From: a virus
DNA length: 64,000 nucleotides
Virus record (IMG/VR): IMGVR_UViG_3300042522_001545
Span: 1 to 64,000 of that record
Direction: 5' to 3' (one strand)
The position numbers and the translations under genes were made by a program. Numbering within the stretch: position 1 is the first letter of the stretch; every line of letters starts with the position of its first letter. This document shows, one piece after another, positions 41,107-49,802 of the stretch. A model generated the notes under the pieces. The model was not told the DNA's origin, ran no database searches, and saw nothing but the letters and a program-made list of their open reading frames with translations.

Positions 41107-41923
41107 AACTAAAATCATAGCCGAGATAGGCATTAATCATAATGGCGATGCTAATATATGCAAACAATTAATAGACATAGCGTCTATTGCTGGGTGTGAT
41201 TTTGTAAAAATTCAAAAACGAACTCCAGAGCTTTGTGTTCCAGAAAATCAAAAAAATAAAATTAGATCTACTACTTGGGGAGACATGTCTTATCTAGACT
41301 ACAAAAAAAAGATAGAGTTTGAAGAAGCACAAATTAAAGAAATTAAAGAATACGCTGACAATAAAAATATTATTTTTTTTGCTAGTGTATGGGACAAACC
41401 CAGCGCTGAAATCATGAGCAAATACTCAGACATTACTAAGATAGCATCTGCTTCTATCACAGACTTAGATTTGTGTAAATATGTTAGAAATAAATTCAAA
41501 ACACTTATAATCTCTACGGGCATGAGCACTGAAGAAGAAATAAGTAGATGTATAAACGAATGCAATCCAGACATTATAATGCATACTAATAGTACATATC
41601 CTTGTCCGGTAGAAGAAATAAACTTAAACTATATCAAATGGCTTAAAAATAAATGGAAAAATAAAGAAATAGGTTATAGTGGCCATGAATATGGATTAGT
41701 TTCTACTTTTGCTGCCGTAGCAATAGGAGCAGAATGGATCGAGAGGCACATTACATTGAATCATAATATGTGGGGTAGTGACCATTTAAGTAGTTTGGAG
41801 CCTGCTGGTGTATTTAAGTTAGTAAAAGGCATTAGGGATATAGAAAATTCTACAAAATATCCTATTGGTCCAAGAATATTATTTGAAAATGAAAAAATAA
41901 AGAGGGGTAGTTTAAGAAAATGA
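41099..41923 (+). CDS. neuB: Nonulosonic acid synthase (NeuB-like), no SAF domain
   Basis: A 274-residue NeuB-family synthase condensing a hexosamine derivative with phosphoenolpyruvate. KIIAEIGINHNGD (residues 4-16) is the N-terminal signature, DFVKIQKRTPELCVP follows, and IIMHTNSTYPCPVEEINLNY near residue 160 is the active-site block. IGYSGHEYGL near residue 196 and ERHITLNHNMWGSDH near residue 222 supply the metal site. The C-terminal antifreeze-like SAF domain (about 60 residues) is missing; the protein stops at the RGSLRK joint. The start is TTG 41099. Confidence 0.85.
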   Translation: MFKTKIIAEIGINHNGDANICKQLIDIASIAGCDFVKIQKRTPELCVPENQKNKIRSTTWGDMSYLDYKKKIEFEEAQIKEIKEYADNKNIIFFASVWDKPSAEIMSKYSDITKIASASITDLDLCKYVRNKFKTLIISTGMSTEEEISRCINECNPDIIMHTNSTYPCPVEEINLNYIKWLKNKWKNKEIGYSGHEYGLVSTFAAVAIGAEWIERHITLNHNMWGSDHLSSLEPAGVFKLVKGIRDIENSTKYPIGPRILFENEKIKRGSLRK

Positions 41924-42954
41924 AAATTTTATATATAGGGTATAATGTAGACCAGCTTAATTGGGGGTGTCGATCCACTCCAAAAGCATTGTTACAAATA
42001 ATACAATCTGCTTTAAAACCCGATAAAATTTTAAAGATTGGCAATAATGAACTGATAAAAACTGATTTTACAAAAATAGAAAAAAATATAAAAGAATGTG
42101 ACATAGTAATAATTAATGGAGAAGGAAGTCCAATATTTAGATCTCCTATTAGGAATGATTTTGATAAACATCTAATGGTTATTGAATATTGTGGCAAAAT
42201 AAACAAAAAATGTTTATATGTCAATGCAATGATTTCAAAATGCCCAAAGACTCCTTTTGATAACGAAACGTATAATAGGGCACTTAAAGCTTGGTCTAAG
42301 TGTTGTGAATTGGTGATTAGAGATCCGATTTCGGGTTATTTAATTGATAGCAAATTAGACTATTCATATATCCCGGATGCGTTGTTTACTTGGCAATCTC
42401 ACAGAATAAAAACAGGAGATTATATTTTGCTGGGCGGGGGATCATCTCCTCCTAATCATGATCAAATAGAAAATAAAAAATTATCATATTTAAAATTAAT
42501 AGATAAGATTTCTGGACTAGCAAAAGTAAAATTAGTGCAAAACTGCGGTGGAGATTATTGGATGGAACAATTGGCTAAAGATCATGGCTTTGAATTAATA
42601 CCGAAAGAATGTGATATAGACCAGGGAATGAAAGAACTACAAATGGCTCAGGTTTATATTTCTGGACGATTTCATCCATCAATAATGGCATCTCTCAATG
42701 GAACTCCTTGTATATTTTTTGAAAGTAATAGTGATAAAACTATGCACATCCAAAAAATACTAGAGTATAAAAACCCTGTCGTTTTTACATTTCCATTATT
42801 AGATGAACAAATTAACGAAATTTATAATTTAACTAAATACTATTTAGAAAATAACGAAAGCGTGCGTGAAAACATAATAAAAACATGCCAGATTTTAAGC
42901 AAGCAGTCTTTATCTGGTTATACAAGTATATTTAAAAAATATAAAGTGGCTTAA
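41920..42954 (+). CDS. Polysaccharide pyruvyl transferase-family protein
   Basis: A 344-residue protein of PF04230 type. KILYIGYNVDQLNWGCRST opens it, DIVIINGEGSPIF near residue 63 is the 'DlvvinGEGs' block, and SGRFHPSIMASLNGTPCIFF near residue 247 is the diagnostic C-terminal 'sgRfHpai.a...g.P.i'. Family members pyruvylate or, in GT-B-like derivatives, glycosylate polysaccharides. It overlaps NeuB by 4 bases, which ties it to nonulosonic acid handling. Confidence 0.75.
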   Translation: MKILYIGYNVDQLNWGCRSTPKALLQIIQSALKPDKILKIGNNELIKTDFTKIEKNIKECDIVIINGEGSPIFRSPIRNDFDKHLMVIEYCGKINKKCLYVNAMISKCPKTPFDNETYNRALKAWSKCCELVIRDPISGYLIDSKLDYSYIPDALFTWQSHRIKTGDYILLGGGSSPPNHDQIENKKLSYLKLIDKISGLAKVKLVQNCGGDYWMEQLAKDHGFELIPKECDIDQGMKELQMAQVYISGRFHPSIMASLNGTPCIFFESNSDKTMHIQKILEYKNPVVFTFPLLDEQINEIYNLTKYYLENNESVRENIIKTCQILSKQSLSGYTSIFKKYKVA

Positions 42955-43011
42955 AAATAAATGAAAAAAGTACTACACATTTGGGGAGTAAAAGAAATAA
43001 AATAAAACATT

Positions 43012-43644
43012 ATGAATATAAAAACACTTATATTAGCTAGAGGAGGAAGCAAAGGCATACCAGGTAAAAATATCATTGATATTAATGGCAAGCCTTTAAT
43101 CCAGTATACAATAGACGCAGCCAAAGCATCCAAAGCCAATGATGTATGGGTTAGCACTAATTGCGATAAAATTGCTAGCGTTGCCATGCAATTAGGATCT
43201 AATGTAGTTAAACGACCAGAAAATATTTCAGGAGACAAATCCAAAAGCGAAGAAGCATTGTTGCACTTTGCTAGTCTTCAAGATTTTGACATCTTGGTTT
43301 TTATTCAGCCAACATCTCCATTAATTTTGCCAGATGATATTAATCGTGGTTTAGATATGATAAACGAATATGATTCAATTTTTAGTGCATATGAGGAACA
43401 CTGGAATCCTAGGTGGGATTTAAATACAAGTCCAGACAATTGGGACACAACTTCTCGTCCAATGAGACAAGATGTGGAGGCAAAATGGGTAGAAAATGGT
43501 GCTATTTATATAACTAAAAGAGAATGCTTAATAAAATCCGGTTTGAGATATAGCGGGAAAATGGGCATAGTAAATATGCCTATATATAGAAGTTTTCAAC
43601 TAGATACACTAGAGGATTTAGAATTGATGCGCAGATTATTGTGA
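43012..43644 (+). CDS. neuA: CMP-nonulosonate cytidylyltransferase (NeuA-like)
   Basis: A 210-residue enzyme activating a nonulosonic acid with CTP. LILARGGSKGIPGKNI (residues 5-20) is the CTP-binding loop, PLIQYTIDAA follows, and FIQPTSPLILPDDI near residue 97 is the second signature. NGAIYITKRE and FQLDTLEDLEL near the end are family blocks. Length is normal for CMP-Neu5Ac synthetases of the short type. It needs NeuB's product and so confirms a nonulosonic acid pathway in this cluster. Confidence 0.88.
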   Translation: MNIKTLILARGGSKGIPGKNIIDINGKPLIQYTIDAAKASKANDVWVSTNCDKIASVAMQLGSNVVKRPENISGDKSKSEEALLHFASLQDFDILVFIQPTSPLILPDDINRGLDMINEYDSIFSAYEEHWNPRWDLNTSPDNWDTTSRPMRQDVEAKWVENGAIYITKRECLIKSGLRYSGKMGIVNMPIYRSFQLDTLEDLELMRRLL

Positions 43645-43749
43645 AAAAATTTAAATTAGACCAAAGTCAAAGGAGTAGATGTGAAACGTGGTTTATCTAC
43701 ATCTGAATTTTATAGAGAGTAAGCATGAGCAACACACAGAATATAGAAA

Positions 43750-43851
43750 TGGTTAGAAAAGCCGTTCCCTATATGCGAGTACGACCCAGGAATGCCCGGA
43801 AAAGAAACCATCCCCGAACCTGCTGACATAGTTGTATGCACGAGGACTTAA
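43750..43851 (+). pseudogene. Methyltransferase gene fragment
   Basis: Between NeuA and the next gene, one frame reads WLEKPFPICEYDPGMPGK then PEPADIVVCT. This is the internal 'EYDP..PGk...P.PaD.VVCtDVLEH' segment of a class I methyltransferase family common in phages. A stop (TAG at 43744-43746) precedes it, and the expected DVLEH is replaced by a stop at 43849-43851 that touches the next ATG. Only about 33 of roughly 200 residues survive, so this is a relic, not a gene. Confidence 0.6.
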
Positions 43852-44480
43852 TGAATAAAATACTATTCACCCAGTGGTTCAAAGCCACACCCGAAATTCT
43901 AACTTACAATCTTTACTGTTTATATCAAAACCTTTCTAATGAAAGAATAGACAAACTAGTTCTATTTACTGATAATTGCGAATTTGACACAATTTTCAAT
44001 AAAAAGTTGATTGTTGTTCCAATACAAACAAGACTTTCTTATAAAATGTGGATGGACTATGCTGATAAAGAATATCCAGAAGATATAAAAATACTATCTA
44101 ATTCTGATGTTTATTTTGATGAATCATTGTGTTTTTTGGATAAAATAAACGAATGGGAAGAAACACTGTACTTATTGACAAGAAAAGATTTGACCAAAGA
44201 TGGTAATATAGTGCCATCAGCAGCAGATCACAACCCAGACAATAAAAAACACATATCTACTATTTGTTCACAAGATGCTTGGGTGTACAAAAAAATAAGT
44301 TATGATTTTAACAAAGATTGGAACTTGGGAGTTCTTCATTGCGAAAATCATTTTAGAAAAAATGCCGAAAAATCTGGCGTTGTTATCGTTAATTTGTTTG
44401 AACATATAGATTTAATACATGTTGACTGGAGACAAAACAAAAAATATACTCAAAGCCCTTATCGTTCTTATGAGAACTAA
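43851..44480 (+). CDS. Putative glycosyltransferase, 209 aa
   Basis: A 209-residue protein opening KILFTQWFKATPEILTYNLY; IKILSNSDVYFDESLCFL near residue 75 has a 'SDv' acid pair in the place of a DXD site. WVYKKISYDFNKDWNLG and a C-terminal DWRQNKKYT are also seen. Layout resembles small GT-A enzymes in glycan islands. ATG 43851 is used; an upstream in-frame ATG at 43836 lies in the methyltransferase fragment. Confidence 0.55.
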   Translation: MNKILFTQWFKATPEILTYNLYCLYQNLSNERIDKLVLFTDNCEFDTIFNKKLIVVPIQTRLSYKMWMDYADKEYPEDIKILSNSDVYFDESLCFLDKINEWEETLYLLTRKDLTKDGNIVPSAADHNPDNKKHISTICSQDAWVYKKISYDFNKDWNLGVLHCENHFRKNAEKSGVVIVNLFEHIDLIHVDWRQNKKYTQSPYRSYEN

Positions 44481-44583
44481 TACACAGATATGTGCTGGAA
44501 AAAAGAGTTTAGTTAGGTGTAATTTAATTGGTCCCTCAAGTAATAGTAGGTCTGAAAAATGGCTAATTGATAGGTTTAATTAA
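44470..44583 (+). CDS. Short frame, 37 aa, possible remnant
   Basis: An ATG at 44470 overlapping the previous stop opens a 37-residue frame ending in SNSRSEKWLIDRFN. It fills the 112-base gap before 44593. It has no recognisable domain and contains an AGGTGTAA sequence resembling but not matching the GGTGTAT box. Its reality is uncertain. Confidence 0.25.
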   Translation: MRTNTQICAGKKSLVRCNLIGPSSNSRSEKWLIDRFN

Positions 44584-44592
44584 GGAATAAAT

Positions 44593-45423
44593 ATGAAAAT
44601 AGTGATGATTGCAAGATGGACCGGGTGGATCCAAGAACCGCCCTTTGAAAGACAATATCGTTATCCGATGTTTGCGGCGGCCCACGCTGTTTCACTGATT
44701 AAAAATGGCGGGCTGCTTCCACAAGATATCTATGTAATATCAGATATACAAGAATCTAAATACTTGGATTTTTTGAATAATATAGGAGTAAAAGTTTGGA
44801 GAACAAGTTCAAACTTGCAAAAATTTACGAAGTGCATTGAAGTTGCAAAAGAACATCCAGAAGAAATTATTTGCTGGGTTGATTCCGACATGTATTTGTT
44901 TGGCAAAGTTGATTTTAACTCAGCTGTAAAAGATATGTTGGGAGAATCGGAAATGTTGGTCGGAGACGGTGGCTCCTTCGATGCTAAAGAAAAAATTATA
45001 AAAAGCACAAAACAATGGGATCCAAATGACTTTTACAAAGTTTGGGGTTTTACTATTGAAGAACTTATAGAATGGTCTGTTGAAAAACAAAAAAAATGGT
45101 GTTTGGGAGTAGTATATGCTCTAAAATCTCAATCGCTAATTAACTACGAAAAGCAAATGGATAGGAATTCATATGATGAATTATTGGCTTTTGCATTATC
45201 AAAACTAATAAAGACCGAATATCTTCCATCCAAAAATAGTAATCTGATAGTTAAAGGTATTGACTCTTCTCTCCTATTTTATTTGAAAAATCCACATGAC
45301 CCAAACTCCGCACCGGAAGATTTTTATTGGGTTCATTATGGCGGAGGCTCTAAAGTTCTTGATATAAATACGCATTTAAATGATTTCTGTAACGGTGTGA
45401 TTAAAAACTACAAGGAAGTATAG
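44593..45423 (+). CDS. GT-A nucleotide-diphospho-sugar transferase-like protein
   Basis: A 276-residue protein. EIICWVDSDMYLFGKVDF near residue 95 holds a DSD metal site; KKWCLGVVYALKSQSL near residue 174 and FYWVHYGGGSKVL near residue 251 provide acceptor-side and catalytic blocks. The start MKIVMIARWTGWIQEPPFE is shared with phage and cyanobacterial GTs. AAGGAA precedes the ATG. Confidence 0.65.
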   Translation: MKIVMIARWTGWIQEPPFERQYRYPMFAAAHAVSLIKNGGLLPQDIYVISDIQESKYLDFLNNIGVKVWRTSSNLQKFTKCIEVAKEHPEEIICWVDSDMYLFGKVDFNSAVKDMLGESEMLVGDGGSFDAKEKIIKSTKQWDPNDFYKVWGFTIEELIEWSVEKQKKWCLGVVYALKSQSLINYEKQMDRNSYDELLAFALSKLIKTEYLPSKNSNLIVKGIDSSLLFYLKNPHDPNSAPEDFYWVHYGGGSKVLDINTHLNDFCNGVIKNYKEV

Positions 45424-45472
45424 GATAATAAAAGTAGGCTTAATATATAAATCAAGAAAAGAGGTGTTGCCA

Positions 45473-46051
45473 ATGGTAAAAAATGAACCTAATTATTTCA
45501 ACTATTCTAGCTTTTACGAATTCATATCAAAACAAAATTTTAAAACTTTTGTTGAAGTTGGTGTGTTTTTTGGCTTGTCAATTAGTTTTTTAGCGCAAAA
45601 AATCAAAAGCAAAGATGGTGTAAAAATTTACGGAGTAGATTTATTTGACACCTGGGCAGGCAAAGAAGAAATTGAATCTTTGTATGACACAAAAGGTTTG
45701 TCTGACGAAGATAGATTAAAAAAACTTGGTGAATACAAGTATAATTTCGTTGTCAATAGATTAAATAAAGTTGGATGTAATCATTTTGTTGAACTTATAA
45801 AAAGTGATAGTTCTGCTGCCGCATCATTGTTTGAAAACGAATCATTAGATTTTGTTTTTATAGACGGAAACCACTGGTACGATTATGTAAAAAAAGATAT
45901 AGAAGCATGGTTGCCTAAAATTAAAAAAGGAGGAATCGTCTCAGGACATGATTATCAAGAAAAAGGGGTTTCAACTGCGGTTGAAGAGATTTTCGGCCAT
46001 TCTGCCCAAGTTTTTGAAAAATCAATATCTTGCTGGTATGTACATATTTAA
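45473..46051 (+). CDS. SAM-dependent methyltransferase (Methyltransf_24 type)
   Basis: A 192-residue class I methyltransferase. FKTFVEVGVFFGLSISFLA near residue 21 is motif I, KIYGVDLFDTWAG near residue 47 is motif II, and LDFVFIDGNHWYDYVKKDI near residue 124 with GGIVSGHDY near residue 151 are the distal blocks. ATG 45473 has GAGGTG 6 bases upstream; a TTG start at 45464 is rejected. It is one of several of this fold in the island and acts probably on glycan sugars. Confidence 0.8.
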   Translation: MVKNEPNYFNYSSFYEFISKQNFKTFVEVGVFFGLSISFLAQKIKSKDGVKIYGVDLFDTWAGKEEIESLYDTKGLSDEDRLKKLGEYKYNFVVNRLNKVGCNHFVELIKSDSSAAASLFENESLDFVFIDGNHWYDYVKKDIEAWLPKIKKGGIVSGHDYQEKGVSTAVEEIFGHSAQVFEKSISCWYVHI

Positions 46052-46066
46052 GAAAAAGAGGTAAAA

Positions 46067-46141
46067 ATGGAAAGTTTCGTAACTTTATCGTCCGATTTTA
46101 ATAATCACTATATTAAAAACTACATAGAGAATATCACATGA
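46067..46141 (+). CDS. Short frame, 24 aa, possible leader or remnant
   Basis: AGAGG precedes an ATG at 46067 that opens a 24-residue frame (SFVTLSSDFNNHYIKNYI) and overlaps the next ATG by ATGA. It could be a translated leader for the following gene or the remnant of another gene's 5' end. No domain is seen. Confidence 0.25.
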   Translation: MESFVTLSSDFNNHYIKNYIENIT

Positions 46142-46827
46142 AATATGACAGCTTAACCAATGAATTTAAAACATCTTCAGACTGGGATGAGGTTGTTGGA
46201 CTAGAAGGTAATTTTACTCTGGGTGTTGGATATTGTTATCTTCTAGAGATAAAAGAGATTTTCAAGAAAAACCATAAAAACTATCACTTTTTTGATGTTA
46301 AATGGGGAAGGTGCGGAACCACCTACCTATTCTCTGCTTTAAGACCATCCAACATAATAGTACTAACAGCTTGGTCAAACTCGGCAGTATTATGCGAAAA
46401 AACTTCTATTCTATTTAAAATATGGAGAGAAATTCTACTTAATTTATCTTCTCTAAATGTGAACATGATGATTTTTGATACCCCTGCGGCTTGGCATAGA
46501 TCAGAAATGTACCACAATATAGGTGCTACATCCATGAGATCTAGAATTCAAGAGAGAAAAAAAATGTATTTTGATGAGGTGGTTCAGCCTTCTCTAATAA
46601 ACAATAAGACCCAATATATTGATTTAAACACAATTATATCAGAAGAGTCTCTTTGTATAACTGAAAATACTAATAATATAAAGTCCATATCTAGCCCTTG
46701 GCACTTATCAAAAAATACTCTAGAAGCTATTGCTCAATACTTTATAGACACCAATAATAACTCCTCAACACAAAACTTATCAGACACTATTAAAAGTTTA
46801 GAGTTTGCTGCTAAAAATAAATGTTAA
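46138..46827 (+). CDS. Hypothetical glycan-island protein, 229 aa
   Basis: A 229-residue alpha/beta protein. HFFDVKWGRCGTTYLFSAL near residue 51 and PSNIIVLTAWSNSAVLC near residue 75 form the core. A late SSPWHLSKNTLEAIAQYFID near residue 184 resembles the C-terminal 'D..H.....' catalytic block of SGNH hydrolases. The first catalytic block is not clear, so an SGNH assignment is tentative. It overlaps the Zn-ribbon GT gene by 7 bases. Confidence 0.5.
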   Translation: MKYDSLTNEFKTSSDWDEVVGLEGNFTLGVGYCYLLEIKEIFKKNHKNYHFFDVKWGRCGTTYLFSALRPSNIIVLTAWSNSAVLCEKTSILFKIWREILLNLSSLNVNMMIFDTPAAWHRSEMYHNIGATSMRSRIQERKKMYFDEVVQPSLINNKTQYIDLNTIISEESLCITENTNNIKSISSPWHLSKNTLEAIAQYFIDTNNNSSTQNLSDTIKSLEFAAKNKC

Positions 46828-48149
46828 CTTTAACCACCTTTAAATGCCCTAATTGCCAAAAGGAAGATCATCAAAAAATTCTATTTATAGGATCAGAATT
46901 CTCTTATAAGTGCGTTCATTGTGATTCCGTACATTGCTTTTTAGAAAATCTATTTTGGGATTTTACAGACAATTTTAATAGACATGGCTGTGGTAATTAT
47001 AAGTGGTCCCTTAATAGATATATTGGAACTATTAATTCAGAAGGGGCCTGGACAGGAAACGAACAACTCGCCCCAAGTGCTAAAGGGGACTATGTATCAG
47101 AAGTTAGAATTAAAGCTCGTGAGTTTTTTCGTCATAGTATAGAGAGCATGAAAACAAATCACGATATTACTAGATTAGAAAAAATAAAACTATCCAATAA
47201 ACAGCCACAAACAATCTATATCGCTAATGCTATCTGCACGGAGCACTTCCAAGACTGCTTAAGAGCGATAGTAAGAATTAAAGAACATACACAAAAAGAA
47301 ATATCTAAAGATACCTATAACATTTTAATATTAGATCAAAAGACCAAATTTTTTGTCAAGCCTTTTAATAAAATTATGGGTCTTGATGAAATATGGTATG
47401 TTGATTGGTCTCCAATATTCACATGGAACCATGGGATGCATAATATACGCCATATCTCAGAATCAGTAATCCTCAATAATAGTATAAATATCGAACTTGA
47501 TAAATATCAATCATTAACCAGATGCATTTCTAAAAATACATTTCCAAGTATCTATGGTACAGACATTATTAAAGATTTATTTCAAAACAATAAAATCTTA
47601 CTTAAAAATTCTAATGGTATAGTTTTAAATAAAAAATATATTGCGGTCTTAATACACTCAGATAATACTCGTAGGGCGGGTTTGGCTTCTGCGGCACAAT
47701 TAAAAGATGTTTGTGCTCTAATTAAAAAAAGAGGACTATATCCTATTATTGTAGCATGTACAGATAGTGAAATTAATATGGCTAAATCTGTTGATGGAGA
47801 AGAAGTATTAATAGCATATTCAGTTGAAAAACAGGCTTGTTTTTATCAAAACTATTGTATGGGCGTTGTTGGAACTAATTGTTCTGGATGTAATATACCA
47901 TGCTTATATAATATACCATTATTTACTATGGCTAAAGGAAGAGTATTCCCGGATGACTTTTATTCTATGGGAAGATTGCTTTCTACATACGACTGTAAAG
48001 AGGCTTTTTTTGGCAAGCTAACTAAGCCAACAAATGTTATAGAAATACCAATTGACCCCTATCAACCAACAAGTATTATGAATGTACAGGATGAGTTCTT
48101 TAATTGGATAACTCTTTTAATAAACAATCAAAATAAAACTATATTATGA
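46821..48149 (+). CDS. Zn-ribbon plus GT-B-like protein
   Basis: A 442-residue protein. The N-terminal CPNCQKEDHQ and CVHCDSVHCF (residues 9-40) form a zinc ribbon. Residues 140-430 look like a GT-B type core: TIYIANAICTEHFQDCLRAI, then YIAVLIHSDNTRRAGLAS near residue 273. GVVGTNCSGCNIPCLYNIPL near residue 350 is a donor-side block similar to heptosyltransferase-like proteins. A Zn-ribbon fused to a GT-like domain is uncommon. The enzyme class is inferred. Confidence 0.55.
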   Translation: MLTLTTFKCPNCQKEDHQKILFIGSEFSYKCVHCDSVHCFLENLFWDFTDNFNRHGCGNYKWSLNRYIGTINSEGAWTGNEQLAPSAKGDYVSEVRIKAREFFRHSIESMKTNHDITRLEKIKLSNKQPQTIYIANAICTEHFQDCLRAIVRIKEHTQKEISKDTYNILILDQKTKFFVKPFNKIMGLDEIWYVDWSPIFTWNHGMHNIRHISESVILNNSINIELDKYQSLTRCISKNTFPSIYGTDIIKDLFQNNKILLKNSNGIVLNKKYIAVLIHSDNTRRAGLASAAQLKDVCALIKKRGLYPIIVACTDSEINMAKSVDGEEVLIAYSVEKQACFYQNYCMGVVGTNCSGCNIPCLYNIPLFTMAKGRVFPDDFYSMGRLLSTYDCKEAFFGKLTKPTNVIEIPIDPYQPTSIMNVQDEFFNWITLLINNQNKTIL

Positions 48150-48991
48150 CTACTATCAATATTTTAAGAGAAATAGAGGGCAATAATTTAATTAAAGAAC
48201 GTCTTGAGAAAAAAGAAATATTTTTTGTTGGCAGATCCGGTGTAACAGAGTGCGATATTGTATGTACTATGTTGCTAGACAATAAAGCCTGTACCAATCA
48301 GATGGTGCAAAACTCTCGGTCTCCTGCTGGGATTTATCCTAATGATCAGGATTATCTTTATGCTTTTAGTAAAAAATATAGCGACTGTATTGGGTTATTA
48401 GACCTCGTAGCTTTCATTGGTTGTACCCCTAATTATAGTCGTCTTATTGCTAACTATTGTCCTAATGCTATACCCTTTTATTTATGGGGATTAGAACCAT
48501 ATCATTTTCCTCAAAATCCCTGGACCGAAGCATTAAAAGACAAAAGAGTCTTAGTTATACATCCATTTCAAAAAAGCATAGAGCAGAACTATAAGAATAG
48601 ACAGCATTTGTTTGTTGGTACTAATATTTTACCAGAATTCGAATTAATAACAATGAAAGCCATTCAAAATATCGGTAATAATATGAATTATGACTGGTTT
48701 GATAGTTTATATACAATGCAAGATGAAATCAATAATATAGATTTTGATGTTGCTCTGATTGGGTGTGGGGCATTTGGTCTTCCGTTAGGAGCCTACATTA
48801 AAAAACATTTGAATAAAACAGCTATTCATATGGGCGGGGCACTCCAATTATTATTTGGTATAATGGGAAATAGATGGGCGCAATATAATAGACACGGCTC
48901 TAAAAATTTTATTAATGAATACTGGACTAGGCCACTCCCAGAAGAAACTCCAGAGTCATATAGGAATATTGAAAATGGATCCTATTGGTAG
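48146..48991 (+). CDS. GT-D-type (DUF1792-like) glycosyltransferase
   Basis: A 281-residue protein. FFVGRSGVTECDIVCTML near residue 26 is the 'f..gR.G..E' start of GT-D/DUF1792-like enzymes. LIGCGAFGLPLGAYIKKHL near residue 209 and AIHMGGALQLLFGIMGNRW near residue 231 are the very conserved C-terminal blocks. GT-D enzymes transfer glucose or similar sugars to serine-repeat protein glycans in streptococci. It overlaps the next gene by 17 bases. Confidence 0.78.
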   Translation: MTTINILREIEGNNLIKERLEKKEIFFVGRSGVTECDIVCTMLLDNKACTNQMVQNSRSPAGIYPNDQDYLYAFSKKYSDCIGLLDLVAFIGCTPNYSRLIANYCPNAIPFYLWGLEPYHFPQNPWTEALKDKRVLVIHPFQKSIEQNYKNRQHLFVGTNILPEFELITMKAIQNIGNNMNYDWFDSLYTMQDEINNIDFDVALIGCGAFGLPLGAYIKKHLNKTAIHMGGALQLLFGIMGNRWAQYNRHGSKNFINEYWTRPLPEETPESYRNIENGSYW

Positions 48992-49802
48992 TAAGATAGA
49001 TTATTTTATAGTTTGTCATGACCAAGATATTATTAATCAGCAAATAAATAAAAATATTTTTCGCAATCTTCCTAGTTATAAGTTCTTATTTGTTGGAAAT
49101 GGAAAAACAAGTAAGCTGAATCACTTAGATCACGAAACTATTATTTGTAGAAATCTAAAATATAATTTAGAAGAATATCCTTATCTATGTAGCTTTGTCG
49201 CTTGGTATGCTGTTGTCAAAAACAGTCTTTATCAAAATAAGAATATTTGCTTATTAGAATATGATATAGAACTTGATACCAAATTTCATCAAATAAATGC
49301 TGGTTTAATTAACAAATACAACAAGAATAATTATATTATAGGATACAATAAAACACTCACGGACCATTATGTATTCTATAAAAGCACCCCATGGTTAGCA
49401 ATATCTCTTAAAAAAATTTACAATATTGACTTACAACAATTTGTAGACGCTAACAAACATCAGTATAAATTTTGGCCAACAACAACCAATATAACCTTAT
49501 CTAAACAAATCCTTAATAAGTTTGTTGATTGGTTTCTACCAATGACAGAAGTATTCAGACACGATCCTTTTGGCGCATATGTTCATGAAAGAGCATTTTT
49601 TATATTCTGTATATTAAATCAATTAAATATCAAGTATGCGTCAAATACACTAGAACATAAACAATTAGCCTCTCATGGTATTTCTGATTTTTATGGATCT
49701 TTTTTACATAGTAAAAACTCACATCAGTTACACCACTATATGCTCAAAGAGTATGATGAATTATATGAAAATCTAGAGCGCAGATGCAAAGAAGAAAATT
49801 AA
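48975..49802 (+). CDS. Putative glycosyltransferase, 275 aa
   Basis: A 275-residue protein. DYFIVCHDQDIINQQI near residue 9, KNICLLEYDIELDTKFH near residue 89 (a 'leyDie' acid block like the DXD site of GT-A), and MTEVFRHDPFGAYVHERAFF near residue 188. ATG 48975 lies inside the last codons of the previous gene. It is the last gene of the second glycan island; donor and acceptor are unknown. Confidence 0.6.
   Translation: MDPIGSKIDYFIVCHDQDIINQQINKNIFRNLPSYKFLFVGNGKTSKLNHLDHETIICRNLKYNLEEYPYLCSFVAWYAVVKNSLYQNKNICLLEYDIELDTKFHQINAGLINKYNKNNYIIGYNKTLTDHYVFYKSTPWLAISLKKIYNIDLQQFVDANKHQYKFWPTTTNITLSKQILNKFVDWFLPMTEVFRHDPFGAYVHERAFFIFCILNQLNIKYASNTLEHKQLASHGISDFYGSFLHSKNSHQLHHYMLKEYDELYENLERRCKEEN

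Noticed and set aside
42961-43005. 14-codon frame MKKVLHIWGVKEIK
   Set aside because: Looks like the first codons of a glycan gene but has no continuation; treated as debris.
44514-44530. AGGTGTAATTTAATT
   Set aside because: Resembles the GGTGTAT box but has A in place of the last T and lies inside a doubtful small frame.
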